From JAKFDK01 sp036676195 (GTDB lineage: Bacteria > Bacillota > Sulfobacillia > Symbiobacteriales > ZC4RG38), in the NCBI GenBank assembly GCA_036676195.1, contig JAKFDK010000037.1, forward strand, positions 1-64,000: a stretch of 64,000 nt of DNA. The letters are read 5' to 3'. A program made the position numbers and the translations under genes. Under the pieces are notes generated by a model, which worked only from the letters and a program-made list of their open reading frames with translations, searched no databases and was not told the origin of the DNA. Positions 43,768-51,321 of this stretch are shown here, one piece after another (the stretch's first letter is position 1; each line of letters starts with the position of its first letter).

Positions 43768-44223
43768 ATGAAACTGCGCGAACTGATGACCCCGCAGGTC
43801 CGCACCTGCACCCCGGACACCACCCTGTCCGAGGTGGCAGCGCTGATGGCTCAGCTCAACATTGGCGCCGTCCCGGTGGCCAGCGGCGGGCAGGTACAGG
43901 GAATGATCACCGACCGGGACATCGTGTTGCGGTCAGTGGCCCAGGGCCAGAACCCCCGTGAGGTCCGGGCCGCACAGTGCATGACCCAGCCGGTGGTCAC
44001 CGCCACCCCGGACATGGACGCCCGGGCCGCCGCCGACCTGATGGCCAACCGGCAGATCCGCCGCCTGCCGGTGGTGGAAAACGGCCAGTTGGCGGGCATT
44101 GTCGCCCTGGGGGACCTGGCCACCGTTTCCATTCATGAGGATGAGGCGGCCCAGGCCCTGTCGGAAATCTCGGAGCCGTCCCAGCCCCAGGCCCGGACCC
44201 AGGCCAGCCCCCAGGCGCACTGA
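43768..44223 (+). CDS. Two-CBS-domain protein
   Basis: A 151-residue protein made almost entirely of a CBS pair: KLRELMTPQVRTCTPDTTLSEV, then GMITDRDIVLRSVAQG, a second half MTQPVVTATPDMDARAAADLM and IVALGDLATV. Such pairs bind adenine nucleotides and act as energy or ligand sensors. The C-terminal 20 residues are Gln/Pro/Ala-rich. ATG at 43768 follows GGAGGGTG; it is divergent from der. Partner unknown. Confidence 0.88.
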   Translation: MKLRELMTPQVRTCTPDTTLSEVAALMAQLNIGAVPVASGGQVQGMITDRDIVLRSVAQGQNPREVRAAQCMTQPVVTATPDMDARAAADLMANRQIRRLPVVENGQLAGIVALGDLATVSIHEDEAAQALSEISEPSQPQARTQASPQAH

Positions 44224-44267
44224 GGGTCCGGCAGCGCGCACATAACCGCACCGTAACGCCTGTACCG

Positions 44268-44300
44268 CCAGCCCCGGACACCTGCAGTGTCCGGGGCTGG
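44268..44300 (+). terminator. Long perfect hairpin after the CBS gene
   Basis: CCAGCCCCGGACAC (44268-44281) pairs perfectly with GTGTCCGGGGCTGG (44287-44300) over a 5-base loop, 44 bases past the stop. There is no U-tract, so it may be a terminator or an mRNA-stabilising stem. Confidence 0.55.
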
Positions 44301-44323
44301 CTGCATGTGTCAGCAACTAAATC

Positions 44324-44352
44324 TTGCCACACGAAGCAAGACGTGTTAAACT
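44324..44352 (+). promoter_or_regulatory. Sigma-A-type promoter of the methyltransferase gene
   Basis: TTGCCA (44324-44329), a 17-base spacer and TAAACT (44347-44352). The start point would be near 44359, just before the Fur-like box. Confidence 0.65.
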
Positions 44353-44363
44353 CGCCGGTAATC

Positions 44364-44382
44364 GAGAATGAGTATCAATATC
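44364..44382 (+). promoter_or_regulatory. Fur-box-like operator
   Basis: The 19-base site GAGAATGAGTATCAATATC agrees with the classic Fur consensus GATAATGATAATCATTATC at 15 of 19 positions by direct alignment. It lies at the expected transcription start of the methyltransferase gene, where a bound repressor would block transcription. Iron control is inferred, not shown; related Fur-family regulators (Zur, PerR) use similar sites. Confidence 0.6.
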
Positions 44383-44434
44383 ATCGAACACCGACCGTGC
44401 CGTACAACGCGCGGTGGGTGAGAGGAGGCCTACA

Positions 44435-45262
44435 GTGAGTGACCACAGCGGGGACCTGAACGGTACCTATGGCGAGGGGCTGAGCTATGCCAAGATGCCC
44501 GGGCACTGGTTACTGGCCCGCCTGGGCAAGCGGGTGCTGCGGCCGGGAGGCCTCGCACTGACACAGGGGCTGCTTGACGCGCTGTGCATTCAAACCACGG
44601 ACAGCGTGGTCGAGTTTGCCCCGGGGCTGGGGGTGACCGCCCGTCTCACCCTGGCCCGCAACCCGGGCTTGTACACAGCCATCGAACGGGATCAGGTGGC
44701 GGCCACCAGTGTCGGGCGCTACCTGACCGGTCCGCAGCGACGGTGCCTGGTCGGTAGCGCCGAACACACCGGCCTCCCCGACGGGTACGGTACCATCGCC
44801 TACGGCGAGGCCCTGTTGACCATGCAGACGCCTGCCCACAAACGCATGATTGTGCAGGAGGCCCGGCGCATCCTGCGGCCGGGTGGGCGCTATGGGATCC
44901 ATGAGCTCTGCCTGGTTCCCGATGACATCGACACAGGGCTGAAGCAGGAAATCCAAAAGGCCCTCGCACAGGTTCTGCGTGTGAATGCGCGGCCACTGAC
45001 ACCCTCCGAATGGAGGCAACTGCTGGAGTGCGAAGGCCTTGCCGTGGTCAACGAAGCGCTGGCTCCCGCGCTCTTCCTTGAAACCCGGCAATTCATTCGT
45101 GACGAGGGTATCTGGGGATCACTGCGATTCACCTGGAACAGTTTGCGCAACCCGACAGCTTGCCGCCGCGTTTTCCAGATGTGGCAGGTCTTCCGGAAGT
45201 ACCGGCAGTATCTGGGGTCGATCATGCTAGTTGCGGTCAAGCCCGGGACCGGGGCAGAGTAG
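44435..45262 (+). CDS. SAM-dependent methyltransferase (class I)
   Basis: A 275-residue protein. The SAM-binding motif I is VVEFAPGLGVTARL near residue 60, and RRILRPGGRYGIHELCLVP near residue 145 corresponds to the post-motif region of class I methyltransferases acting on small molecules. The N-terminus (LSYAKMPGHWLLARLGKRVLRPGG) is characteristic of a group I cannot name. The GTG at 44435 follows GAGAGGAGG. A promoter with an overlapping Fur-like box suggests expression under iron limitation. The substrate is unknown. Confidence 0.75.
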   Translation: MSDHSGDLNGTYGEGLSYAKMPGHWLLARLGKRVLRPGGLALTQGLLDALCIQTTDSVVEFAPGLGVTARLTLARNPGLYTAIERDQVAATSVGRYLTGPQRRCLVGSAEHTGLPDGYGTIAYGEALLTMQTPAHKRMIVQEARRILRPGGRYGIHELCLVPDDIDTGLKQEIQKALAQVLRVNARPLTPSEWRQLLECEGLAVVNEALAPALFLETRQFIRDEGIWGSLRFTWNSLRNPTACRRVFQMWQVFRKYRQYLGSIMLVAVKPGTGAE

Positions 45263-45264
45263 TC

Positions 45265-46059
45265 CTACCCGGCCAGCCAACCGGGCAGGTGGGTGAGATC
45301 CGGCAGCACCGCATCGGGCTGAAGCTCAGGCGGAATGTCGCCCAGGTCCGCCGGCCCGGTGCAGCCGGACAGTACCAGCACTGTCCGCATGCCCACCGTT
45401 TTGCCCATGCCCATGTCCTGCCGGTACTGGTCGCCCACCATTACGACCTGCCCGGCCGGCAGGCCCAATAGCTCCAGGCAGGTCTCAGCCGCCCAGCGTG
45501 ACGGCTTGCCCAGAATCACCGGTTCCACACCGGTGGCATAGGCCACCGCCCTGACCATGGCGCCGGTACCGGGCAGGTAGCCGTTTTCCACCACCAGTCG
45601 TGGGTCGTCGTTGGTGGCCACAAACCGCGCCCCATGCCACACCGCCCGGCAGGCTGCCTCCAGCCTGGTGTAGTCAAATGCAGGATCGCGGCCCATCACC
45701 AGCACCCGGGCCTGCTCTGCCGCCGCCGGCGCCAGCAACGCCACACCCAGGGCCCGCAAGGGCTCCAGCAACCCGGGCCCGCCCAGGGCCAATACGGGTA
45801 CCCCCGGCCACTCCTGCGCCACCACCCGCGCCGCCACCCGGCCGCTGGTCACAATCCGGGCCGGGTCAGCGGGCAGGCCCAGGCCACTGAGCTTGGCCGC
45901 CACTTCGGCGGGGGTGCGCCGGTTTTCATTCGTGCAGCAGGCCACCTGTAAGCCCTGCCGGCGCAGGGCCGCCACCGCCGCATCGGCCCCGGGAATCAGG
46001 CTGTCGCCCCGCACCAGTACGCCATCGATATCGAGAATCACGCCACGAATCGGGCCCAC
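45265..46059 (-). CDS. HAD-superfamily subfamily IIA phosphatase (NagD-like)
   Basis: A 264-residue phosphatase. The HAD motif I is VILDIDGVLVRGD, motif II lies in CCTNENRRTP, and motif III/IV are ILGKPSRWAAE and VMVGDQYRQDMGMGKTVGM. These fit the NagD/PGPase branch (p-nitrophenyl phosphatase-like), which acts on sugar or nucleotide phosphates. The GTG at 46059 is preferred for GAGGGGGAGG upstream and normal family length; an ATG at 46107 is possible. Convergent with the methyltransferase, 2 bases apart. Confidence 0.87.
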   Translation of the reverse strand: MGPIRGVILDIDGVLVRGDSLIPGADAAVAALRRQGLQVACCTNENRRTPAEVAAKLSGLGLPADPARIVTSGRVAARVVAQEWPGVPVLALGGPGLLEPLRALGVALLAPAAAEQARVLVMGRDPAFDYTRLEAACRAVWHGARFVATNDDPRLVVENGYLPGTGAMVRAVAYATGVEPVILGKPSRWAAETCLELLGLPAGQVVMVGDQYRQDMGMGKTVGMRTVLVLSGCTGPADLGDIPPELQPDAVLPDLTHLPGWLAG

Positions 46060-46285
46060 AGGCGGCGTCCTCCCCCTCACAGCCGGTACTGCGTCTGGTC
46101 CTATCATTTCCCCTGCAGGGATGCCGGCTCCTGCCTGGCCCGGCAGAATGCCTGCCTGGTGGGCGGACCGAACCCGACCTGTACAGGCCAATCGTTACTT
46201 CTTGCACGGCGGCCGCCGCCCACCAGGATCCGGCGCTGGCCCGCACCGGTGTCATTGTCTTCGGCCCGGTCGAGACGTCAGAGCG

Positions 46286-46717
46286 TTAGTCAGGGCGGTA
46301 AAAGGCCCGGTCAGTCGTGTTGACCCCAAAACGGGTGTTTTCGGCGATTTCCTGCCGCTTGGTCTTGTAAACAAAGGGTTCGTCCTGACTGGTGCGGGTG
46401 TTGTTGAGGGCGCTGATGCCCACCTGGTCAGGGGCGAGGAGACTGCCGGTGCGGATCACCCGGGCCTTCAGATCGTGCATGCGCTCCCGATCTTCCATCT
46501 CCGGGTGGGCCTGCCGGTAATCGGCCACACCCTGATAGTCGCGCAGATAGGCGCCGATTTGCCGGACGGCGTTGCAGTCCTCCCGAAGGGTCTGTTGCAC
46601 CTCCGTCAACTGGGTGTTCAGGTGCCGCAGTTCCCGCAGAATCGCCCCGGTTCGCTCCTCTTCCAGCTCCCGCAAAGTCTGGATGAACTCCCGGATCAGC
46701 CGCTCGTTCAGATCCAT
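46286..46717 (-). CDS. Hypothetical protein with N-terminal coiled coil
   Basis: A 143-residue hydrophilic protein of unknown family. Residues 1-50 form a likely coiled coil (LIREFIQTLRELEEERTGAI... with Leu/Ile heptads); the rest is charged and Tyr/Arg-rich. ATG at 46717 follows GGGGAGG. Divergent from the FAD oxidoreductase gene. Confidence 0.55.
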   Translation of the reverse strand: MDLNERLIREFIQTLRELEEERTGAILRELRHLNTQLTEVQQTLREDCNAVRQIGAYLRDYQGVADYRQAHPEMEDRERMHDLKARVIRTGSLLAPDQVGISALNNTRTSQDEPFVYKTKRQEIAENTRFGVNTTDRAFYRPD

Positions 46718-46834
46718 ATTCAGATCGCCTCCCCTGTGCCAGGCCGTTGCCGGCAACCCGACCAATGGTTTATAGGCAACCGTTGGTACGGGTATGCCTA
46801 TGCCGCTCGGTTACACTAGCCCCGGTGATGTCAC

Positions 46835-47953
46835 ATGCGGGTGGCGATTTTGGGCGCCGGGCTGGCCGGCCTGGCCTGCGCCCACGAACTGGAACGGCTG
46901 GGCGTGCAGCCGGTGCTGTACGAAAAGAGGCACCGGGTGGGCGAGCGTTTTCCCAACACAGAAGTGATGCCGCAGTTCCTGCACCATGCCCCGGGCCAGG
47001 ATATCTGGCACTATGTGCGCCGGAACCTGCACCTGCCGCTGCAGCCCTCCGCTGTATTGAACCGGATTACGGTGCACTCGCCACAGCGCCAGGTGCAAAC
47101 AGGTGGGCACCTGGGCTACCTGACCATTCGCGGCCACGACGAGCGCAGCCTGGAGCGCCAGCTTGAGCGCCATATCCGGGCGCCGATTCACTTCAACGCC
47201 GCGCCGCAGCCGGAGGAACTGGCGGCTCGGTACGACCGAGTAGTCATTGCCACCGGGACGTGCGAACCCACCCGGGCGCTGGGCCTGTGGCAACGGGATC
47301 TCGCCTGGTGGGGCCGCGGCGCCATTGTGCGCGGGGACTTTGAGCCGACGGCGGTGCAGATGTGGCTGCATACCGATTATGCCCTGACCGGCAACGGCTA
47401 TCTGGCGCCCCTGGATGAACGGCACGCCACCGTCGGCGTCGGGGTGCCGGACAGCAACGCCGGGGAAATCGACCGGCTCTGGCAACGCTTCCAGGCCGCC
47501 GAGGGGCGGCACTGGCAGATCGAGCAGGAAATCAAGTTTGAAAAATACGAGGTTGGGCGGGCCGCCCGAGTGGTGACCGGACCCTATCTGCTGGTCGGCA
47601 ACGCCGGCGGCTTTCTGGATCCTCTGTTCCTGGGCGGGCAGTGTAACGCCATGACCAGCGGGGTGATGGCCGCCCGGCAACTGGTACAGGGCGACGACAG
47701 CCTGGTGCGTTACTGGCGGACCTACCGCCGCTACTACCGCCGGCTCCTGGCCCTGCGTTACCGCGCCAACCGCCTGACCAACCAGGACTTTGACCGCTTG
47801 GTGAGGCTGATGGGCTGGCCGGGCGCACGCACGCTGCTCTATGACACGCCGGTGAACTGGTTTCAGCCCGCCGGTGCCCTGCTGAACTGGCTCGGCCCCC
47901 TCGCACCAGAACCGGACCGACATACCGAACCCGGTCCGCCATTGCTCAAGTAG
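46835..47953 (+). CDS. FAD-dependent oxidoreductase, geranylgeranyl-reductase-like
   Basis: A 372-residue flavoprotein. The FAD motif VAILGAGLAGLACAHELERLG opens the protein; VVIATGTCEPTRALG and the late LLVGNAGGFLDPLFLGGQCNAMTSGVMAA match the geranylgeranyl reductase/GG-red family. Members reduce isoprenoid double bonds or act on other lipophilic substrates. It may modify quinones or isoprenoid lipids; the substrate is unknown. ATG at 46835 with GGTGATG upstream. No isoprenoid genes are near, so the context does not help. Confidence 0.8.
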   Translation: MRVAILGAGLAGLACAHELERLGVQPVLYEKRHRVGERFPNTEVMPQFLHHAPGQDIWHYVRRNLHLPLQPSAVLNRITVHSPQRQVQTGGHLGYLTIRGHDERSLERQLERHIRAPIHFNAAPQPEELAARYDRVVIATGTCEPTRALGLWQRDLAWWGRGAIVRGDFEPTAVQMWLHTDYALTGNGYLAPLDERHATVGVGVPDSNAGEIDRLWQRFQAAEGRHWQIEQEIKFEKYEVGRAARVVTGPYLLVGNAGGFLDPLFLGGQCNAMTSGVMAARQLVQGDDSLVRYWRTYRRYYRRLLALRYRANRLTNQDFDRLVRLMGWPGARTLLYDTPVNWFQPAGALLNWLGPLAPEPDRHTEPGPPLLK

Positions 47954-47987
47954 AGCACATGGAACCGGCCGGCAGATTCCAGATGAT

Positions 47988-48050
47988 TCCTTTACGGCGC
48001 CGGGTAACTCCTTTACGGCGCCGGGTAACTCCTTTACGTTGTCTGGTGGC
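47988..48050. repeat. 21-bp tandem repeat array A (three units)
   Basis: Two identical 21-bp units (47988-48008 and 48009-48029, starting TCCTTTACGGCGCCGGG) and a third diverged unit (48030-48050) follow the FAD gene. On the minus strand the conserved core reads GTAAAGGAGTTA and shares its first 12 positions with array B. The region 47954-48705 holds no gene I can support; arrays A and B are its only recognisable structure. Confidence 0.9.
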
Positions 48051-48357
48051 AGGCCGGCGGGGGTTGTACTCAGCGGCAGCGACCTGGCCACGCTCCGGAG
48101 ATGCACTTCCACCACACTACCGGTACTGGCCGGACACACGGCTGATCAGGGCCAGGTACACCACCTGCATGTACCTGGTAAGTGCCCTGACCACTGCCGA
48201 TACCCTGCCAACAGCCTCTGGGAGCGCTTTGGGCGACCCGGGAGAACAGCGGCGGCGACGGGCGAACAACCCCTGCCGCCCATTTGGTCAGGGGCAGGCA
48301 GCCGGCGGAAGGTTGCCCCCTGACACTCTGGATCATTCCGGATGCATCATCTGCGAT

Positions 48358-48504
48358 TTCTGAACGGCCGCCGATAGCTCCTTAACGTTCGCCGATAACT
48401 CCTTAACGCTTGCCGATAACTCCTTAACGCTTGCCGATAACTCCTGAACGGCCGCCGGTAGACGCCTGAACGCTGGCGGGTAGACTCCTGAGCGCTGGCC
48501 GATA
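48358..48504. repeat. 21/22-bp tandem repeat array B (about seven units)
   Basis: Seven head-to-tail units beginning near 48358. The cleanest two are identical (48400-48420 and 48421-48441, TCCTTAACGCTTGCCGATAA plus C). Outer units drift to TCCTGAACGGCCGCCGGTA and similar, and two are 22 bp long, so any reading frame shifts. The minus-strand core GTTAAGGAGTTA matches array A. In one minus-strand frame the central units spell ELSASVK heptads, but no well-supported gene contains them. Confidence 0.9.
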
Positions 48505-48705
48505 ACCCCCGAAAGCTGCGCCACCAACGCCTGTACAGGTGGCGACCGGTTCGATTCACCTCTCTCACCTGTTCCCCATAGCCAGCCAGGTCGCAGACCG
48601 ATGCGACCCGGCTGAGACTTTTTTCATGCGCCATACCAAACCTGGTGATCCCTTTTTACGTATTGGTATATGAAATAAACTTAGGAAAGGTTTGGGTGAT
48701 GCCGC

Positions 48706-49269
48706 ATGACCCTGGACGCCAAACTGCTCAATAAGGTTGCCACCGCTCTGACCGAAGGCCGGGCCGCCACCAGGGAGGATCTGATGCAAAACTACCCGAC
48801 AGAAATCACGGTCACCGATGACTACCAGGGCTATCTGAATCCGCGGGTGACCGCCATTGTGGACCAGCTCTCCGGCAGCCATGTCACCCATGTCAAGTTC
48901 ATTCCCCTGCGGGAGGACGGCTACGTGATCGTGGTGCCGGCCGTGCCGGACGAGCCCGGCGCCACGGAACTGGTGCGGTCCAAGAGCCTGCGCACCGGCA
49001 CCGTGCCCATGCGGGTGGCACTGCGGGATTTTGCCCTGGAGTTTCCCAGCGGCCGCAAGCTGAAATTCCCTGTCTATTCGGTAGACATCGAACTCCCGAC
49101 AGCCACTGAATCCAGCCGCAAGCTGGTGCTGCTGGTCCGGGTCAAGCAGATTCGCAGCCGGAACATTCAGGTGCGGACCCGGAAAACCCCCGCCCTGGCC
49201 GCCGCCAAGGGAACCGCCGGCAAGGAAACCGGCACCGGTGAACAGCCCCCGGGGGAAACGCAACACTAG
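48706..49269 (+). CDS. Hypothetical protein
   Basis: A 187-residue soluble protein of unrecognised family. The N-terminal third is helical and acidic. The middle is beta-rich (FIPLREDGYVIVVPAVPDEPGA; FPVYSVDIELPTATESSRKLVLLVRV) and the tail is Lys/Thr/Gly-rich and disordered. The ATG has only a weak ribosome site (GGTGATG). It stands alone after the repeat region. Confidence 0.55.
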   Translation: MTLDAKLLNKVATALTEGRAATREDLMQNYPTEITVTDDYQGYLNPRVTAIVDQLSGSHVTHVKFIPLREDGYVIVVPAVPDEPGATELVRSKSLRTGTVPMRVALRDFALEFPSGRKLKFPVYSVDIELPTATESSRKLVLLVRVKQIRSRNIQVRTRKTPALAAAKGTAGKETGTGEQPPGETQH

Positions 49270-49759
49270 GAGCACCGTAACTCAGACCCCGTCTGAATTC
49301 AGGGAGACGTGTGGCTGTTGATCAGGTGGCCCGAGGGGCAGGACAAACCCGAGCACTGCTGGCTATCGACCTTGCCGGAGTCGGCCTCTCTAGTTGATCT
49401 CGGCGCCAGGCGAAGTGGCGCTGACACATTGAACAGGATTGGGGCTTACAGGATGCCGGCCGGGTTTTGAGGGCAGAGACGCCGTTCGGAGCAGTGCGGG
49501 GTAAGCGGTTTGGCGATAACCGTCTAAGTTTCTCTTGGAAAATCAAAGTGACACTTGGATGGAGACATGGAAACGGCCGGCGGGAGGCACCCCTGCCGGC
49601 CGTGATTCTGCATATTCATGCTTGTGCCTGGCTCCCGTATTCACCCATCTGGCGGAAGTGTTGCGTCGGGGTCCAGATGTTCACCGTAACGGGGCCAACG
49701 GCAAATAATCGTGTTGCTCCTCTCCCCCATGAGGTGGGAGGCCTGGAGGGTCTCGCTGG
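49270..49759. other. Gene-free stretch with one hairpin
   Basis: No coding frame is convincing here. A strong inverted repeat lies at 49573-49603 (ACGGCCGGC region pairing with GCCGGCCGT). The stretch near 49543-49560 (GGAAAATCAAAGTGACACTT) vaguely resembles terminal sequence of some insertion elements, but there is no transposase and no matching second end. Confidence 0.4.
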
Positions 49760-49789
49760 ATGACAGGGACAAGGCTTTAGCGATATACT
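49760..49789 (+). promoter_or_regulatory. Promoter candidate for the RelBE-like pair
   Basis: ATGACA (49760-49765), an 18-base spacer, TATACT (49784-49789); ten of twelve bases match the sigma-A consensus. It lies about 60 bases upstream of the antitoxin start. Confidence 0.5.
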
Positions 49790-49852
49790 TGGGTTAACCG
49801 TGATGGACAGGCCGGTATGATCACCAGATCTTCTCGGATGGGGGTAGCTATT

Positions 49853-50098
49853 GTGAGCAAGATCCACGATGATCTCCAGCGCCTCGTCAACCTCCTCCCC
49901 GAACAGCAAGCTGTCATTGTCAAGCAACTGGTAGAACTTCTGATTGAAAAAGGGGACATTGATTCAGAACCCCTGAGCCCGGCGGAACTGGCCGCCCTGG
50001 GGCGTGGACAGGAACAAGCCGCCAGGGGCGAGACGATCAGTTTGGAGGAACTGGAGCGGCAACTAGACCAAGGGCCGGGCGATGAAGCACAAGGTTGA
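49853..50098 (+). CDS. Antitoxin-like protein of a RelBE/ParDE-type pair
   Basis: An 81-residue acidic protein: a helical N-terminus (SKIHDDLQRLVNLLPEQQAVIVKQLVELLIEKG) and a flexible C-terminus with LSPAELAALGRGQEQAARGETISLEELERQL, typical of antitoxins that precede RelE-type toxins. GTG start at 49853 follows GGGGGTAG. The stop overlaps the toxin start by 17 bases, giving tight coupling. Such antitoxins usually repress their own promoter. Confidence 0.7.
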   Translation: MSKIHDDLQRLVNLLPEQQAVIVKQLVELLIEKGDIDSEPLSPAELAALGRGQEQAARGETISLEELERQLDQGPGDEAQG

Positions 50099-50348
50099 AC
50101 TCACTCGGGACGCCTCCAGCTATCTTCGACGGCTCGATAAATCGACCCAGTCGCGAATTCGCCAGCGGCTTCACGAACTTGGTGAGGACCCCTTCGCCGT
50201 TTCAAAGACTCTGGTGGGAACACACATCCGATCGTCGCGGGTGGGCGATTTCCGTATTCTCTTTGAAGTCCACGAAGGATTTCCAGGATTCAGATCCGCC
50301 TGGTCCGAGTTGACAGACCATGAAACGATGCCACATGGAAACACCTGA
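50082..50348 (+). CDS. RelE/ParE-type toxin with aberrant C-terminus
   Basis: An 88-residue protein whose first two thirds match RelE/ParE toxins: KHKVELTRDASSYLRRLDKSTQSRIRQRL, then LVGTHIRSSRVGDFRILFEVHE. After residue 67 the expected final beta-strand and His/Arg/Tyr motif (of the form VLRVGHRREVY) is missing and replaced by an unrelated sequence (GFPGFRSAWSELTDHE). This fits a frameshift or recombination and a probably inactive toxin. It overlaps the antitoxin by 17 bases. Confidence 0.65.
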   Translation: MKHKVELTRDASSYLRRLDKSTQSRIRQRLHELGEDPFAVSKTLVGTHIRSSRVGDFRILFEVHEGFPGFRSAWSELTDHETMPHGNT

Positions 50349-50432
50349 CGGAGTACTACTAGTTCCGTGAGTTCTTGCCAAGCTCGGTGAGGGGCCTCGA
50401 GGATAAAACGCTAATCGTCCGTTTTTGCCTGT

Positions 50433-50645
50433 TTGAGGCTGACACGATACCCTGCCCGGCGGCTAGAACCCACCAGACCACCGGCCCCGAGCCAAATCAC
50501 CCACCTGGAGTTTGACTATAAACGTGGCGGGGCCGTGGCCCACATGACGGCGTTGGATGTCTTCGGAGCCGAGTCTTCTTTATCGTGGATAACGGTTCCT
50601 CACAATCAGATCGAAAAGCCGCTTCAAGTGGTGCTTCACTCGTGA
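50433..50645 (+). pseudogene. Possible IS630-type transposase fragment
   Basis: A 70-codon open stretch. LEFDYKRGGAVAHMTALDVFGAE resembles the segment around the second catalytic Asp of IS630-family transposases (pattern EFEYIRHGT...DVVTG). No start, upstream or downstream domain, or terminal repeats are seen. The gap 50349-50727 otherwise holds only a terminator. Confidence 0.3.
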
Positions 50646-50675
50646 AGACCTGATCCGGCCATCGGACCGACGGAA

Positions 50676-50701
50676 ATGCCCCCGCATGACTGCGGGGGCA
50701 T
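50676..50701. terminator. Perfect hairpin terminator
   Basis: ATGCCCCCGCA (50676-50686) pairs with TGCGGGGGCAT (50691-50701) over a 4-base loop; on the plus strand CGCATTTTC follows. It lies 27 bases past the stop of the minus-strand gene at 50728 and may serve that gene. Confidence 0.65.
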
Positions 50702-50727
50702 CGCATTTTCATGGTGGACCTGGTGCC

Positions 50728-51240
50728 TCAGTTGGTCCGGCCGACGGCACCGACGGCGCCTTCCCGCAGAATCAGCTCCACAGCATCGGCCGCCGCCGGG
50801 GTCGGACAGTCCACCTGCAGGAGCAGGGCGCCTGCACCAAAGGGCAGACTCTCCGCCAGGGCCGCATGTTCCGGGCTGCTGCGTTCGGGAATGGCCAGAT
50901 CGGCCAGGTAACCGGCCAGACCTCCGCCCAGGATGCCCAGCGCCCCCAGGGCGACCGGCCCGGCGGTAAAGGTGGCGCCGGCGATGATTCCGCCCAGCCC
51001 GCCGATGGTGGCGCCGGCGACCGCGCCGTCCAGCACACTGATGCCGTCGCTGCGGACCAGCGTATCCCCCAGCACACCGCCCCGCTGCAACCAGCCGAGC
51101 AGGCCCGGTGAGGGCGGCGGGTCATTCCCGTGCATGGGAACTACCCTGACATGGCAATCCTGGAACTGCCGACTGTGCAATCGGGCCAGGACCTGATTCA
51201 GTTCCGATTCGGAGCGAAAGAGCGCAGTGATAGTTGGCAT
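50728..51240 (-). CDS. Gly-zipper-like membrane protein
   Basis: A 170-residue protein. The N-terminus (ITALFRSESELNQVLARLHSRQF) resembles the small ferredoxin-fold start of stress-associated GsiB/YflT-type or DUF1269-like proteins. The middle (about residues 70-112) is a Gly/Ala-rich, GxxxG-patterned hydrophobic segment, and the end is again alpha/beta. It may insert in the membrane through a glycine zipper. ATG at 51240 after GGGGGGA with short spacing. Function unknown. Confidence 0.6.
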   Translation of the reverse strand: MPTITALFRSESELNQVLARLHSRQFQDCHVRVVPMHGNDPPPSPGLLGWLQRGGVLGDTLVRSDGISVLDGAVAGATIGGLGGIIAGATFTAGPVALGALGILGGGLAGYLADLAIPERSSPEHAALAESLPFGAGALLLQVDCPTPAAADAVELILREGAVGAVGRTN

Positions 51241-51321
51241 CGGTCCCCCCCGCAGCGGGTCATGACCCTAGTATGCCACCAAGGTCCGCGGGAGTGGCCG
51301 CCGGTTGAAGGAGCGGTGCAC

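Noticed and set aside
46811..48139. Long minus-strand open frame (442 codons)
   Set aside because: It is antisense to the FAD oxidoreductase, has no ribosome site and a low-complexity, Arg/Gln/His-rich product.
47988..48504. CRISPR array
   Set aside because: Repeats are contiguous 21-22 bp units with no spacers and no cas genes nearby.
48333..48634. Small heptad-repeat proteins from the 21-bp array (two overlapping frames)
   Set aside because: Two 22-bp units shift the frame, starts have no good ribosome site, and different frames give equally open products, so no coding claim is made.
49500..49570. IS21-like terminal sequence
   Set aside because: Only a vague match around GGAAAATCAAAGTGACACTT, with no second end and no istA/istB.
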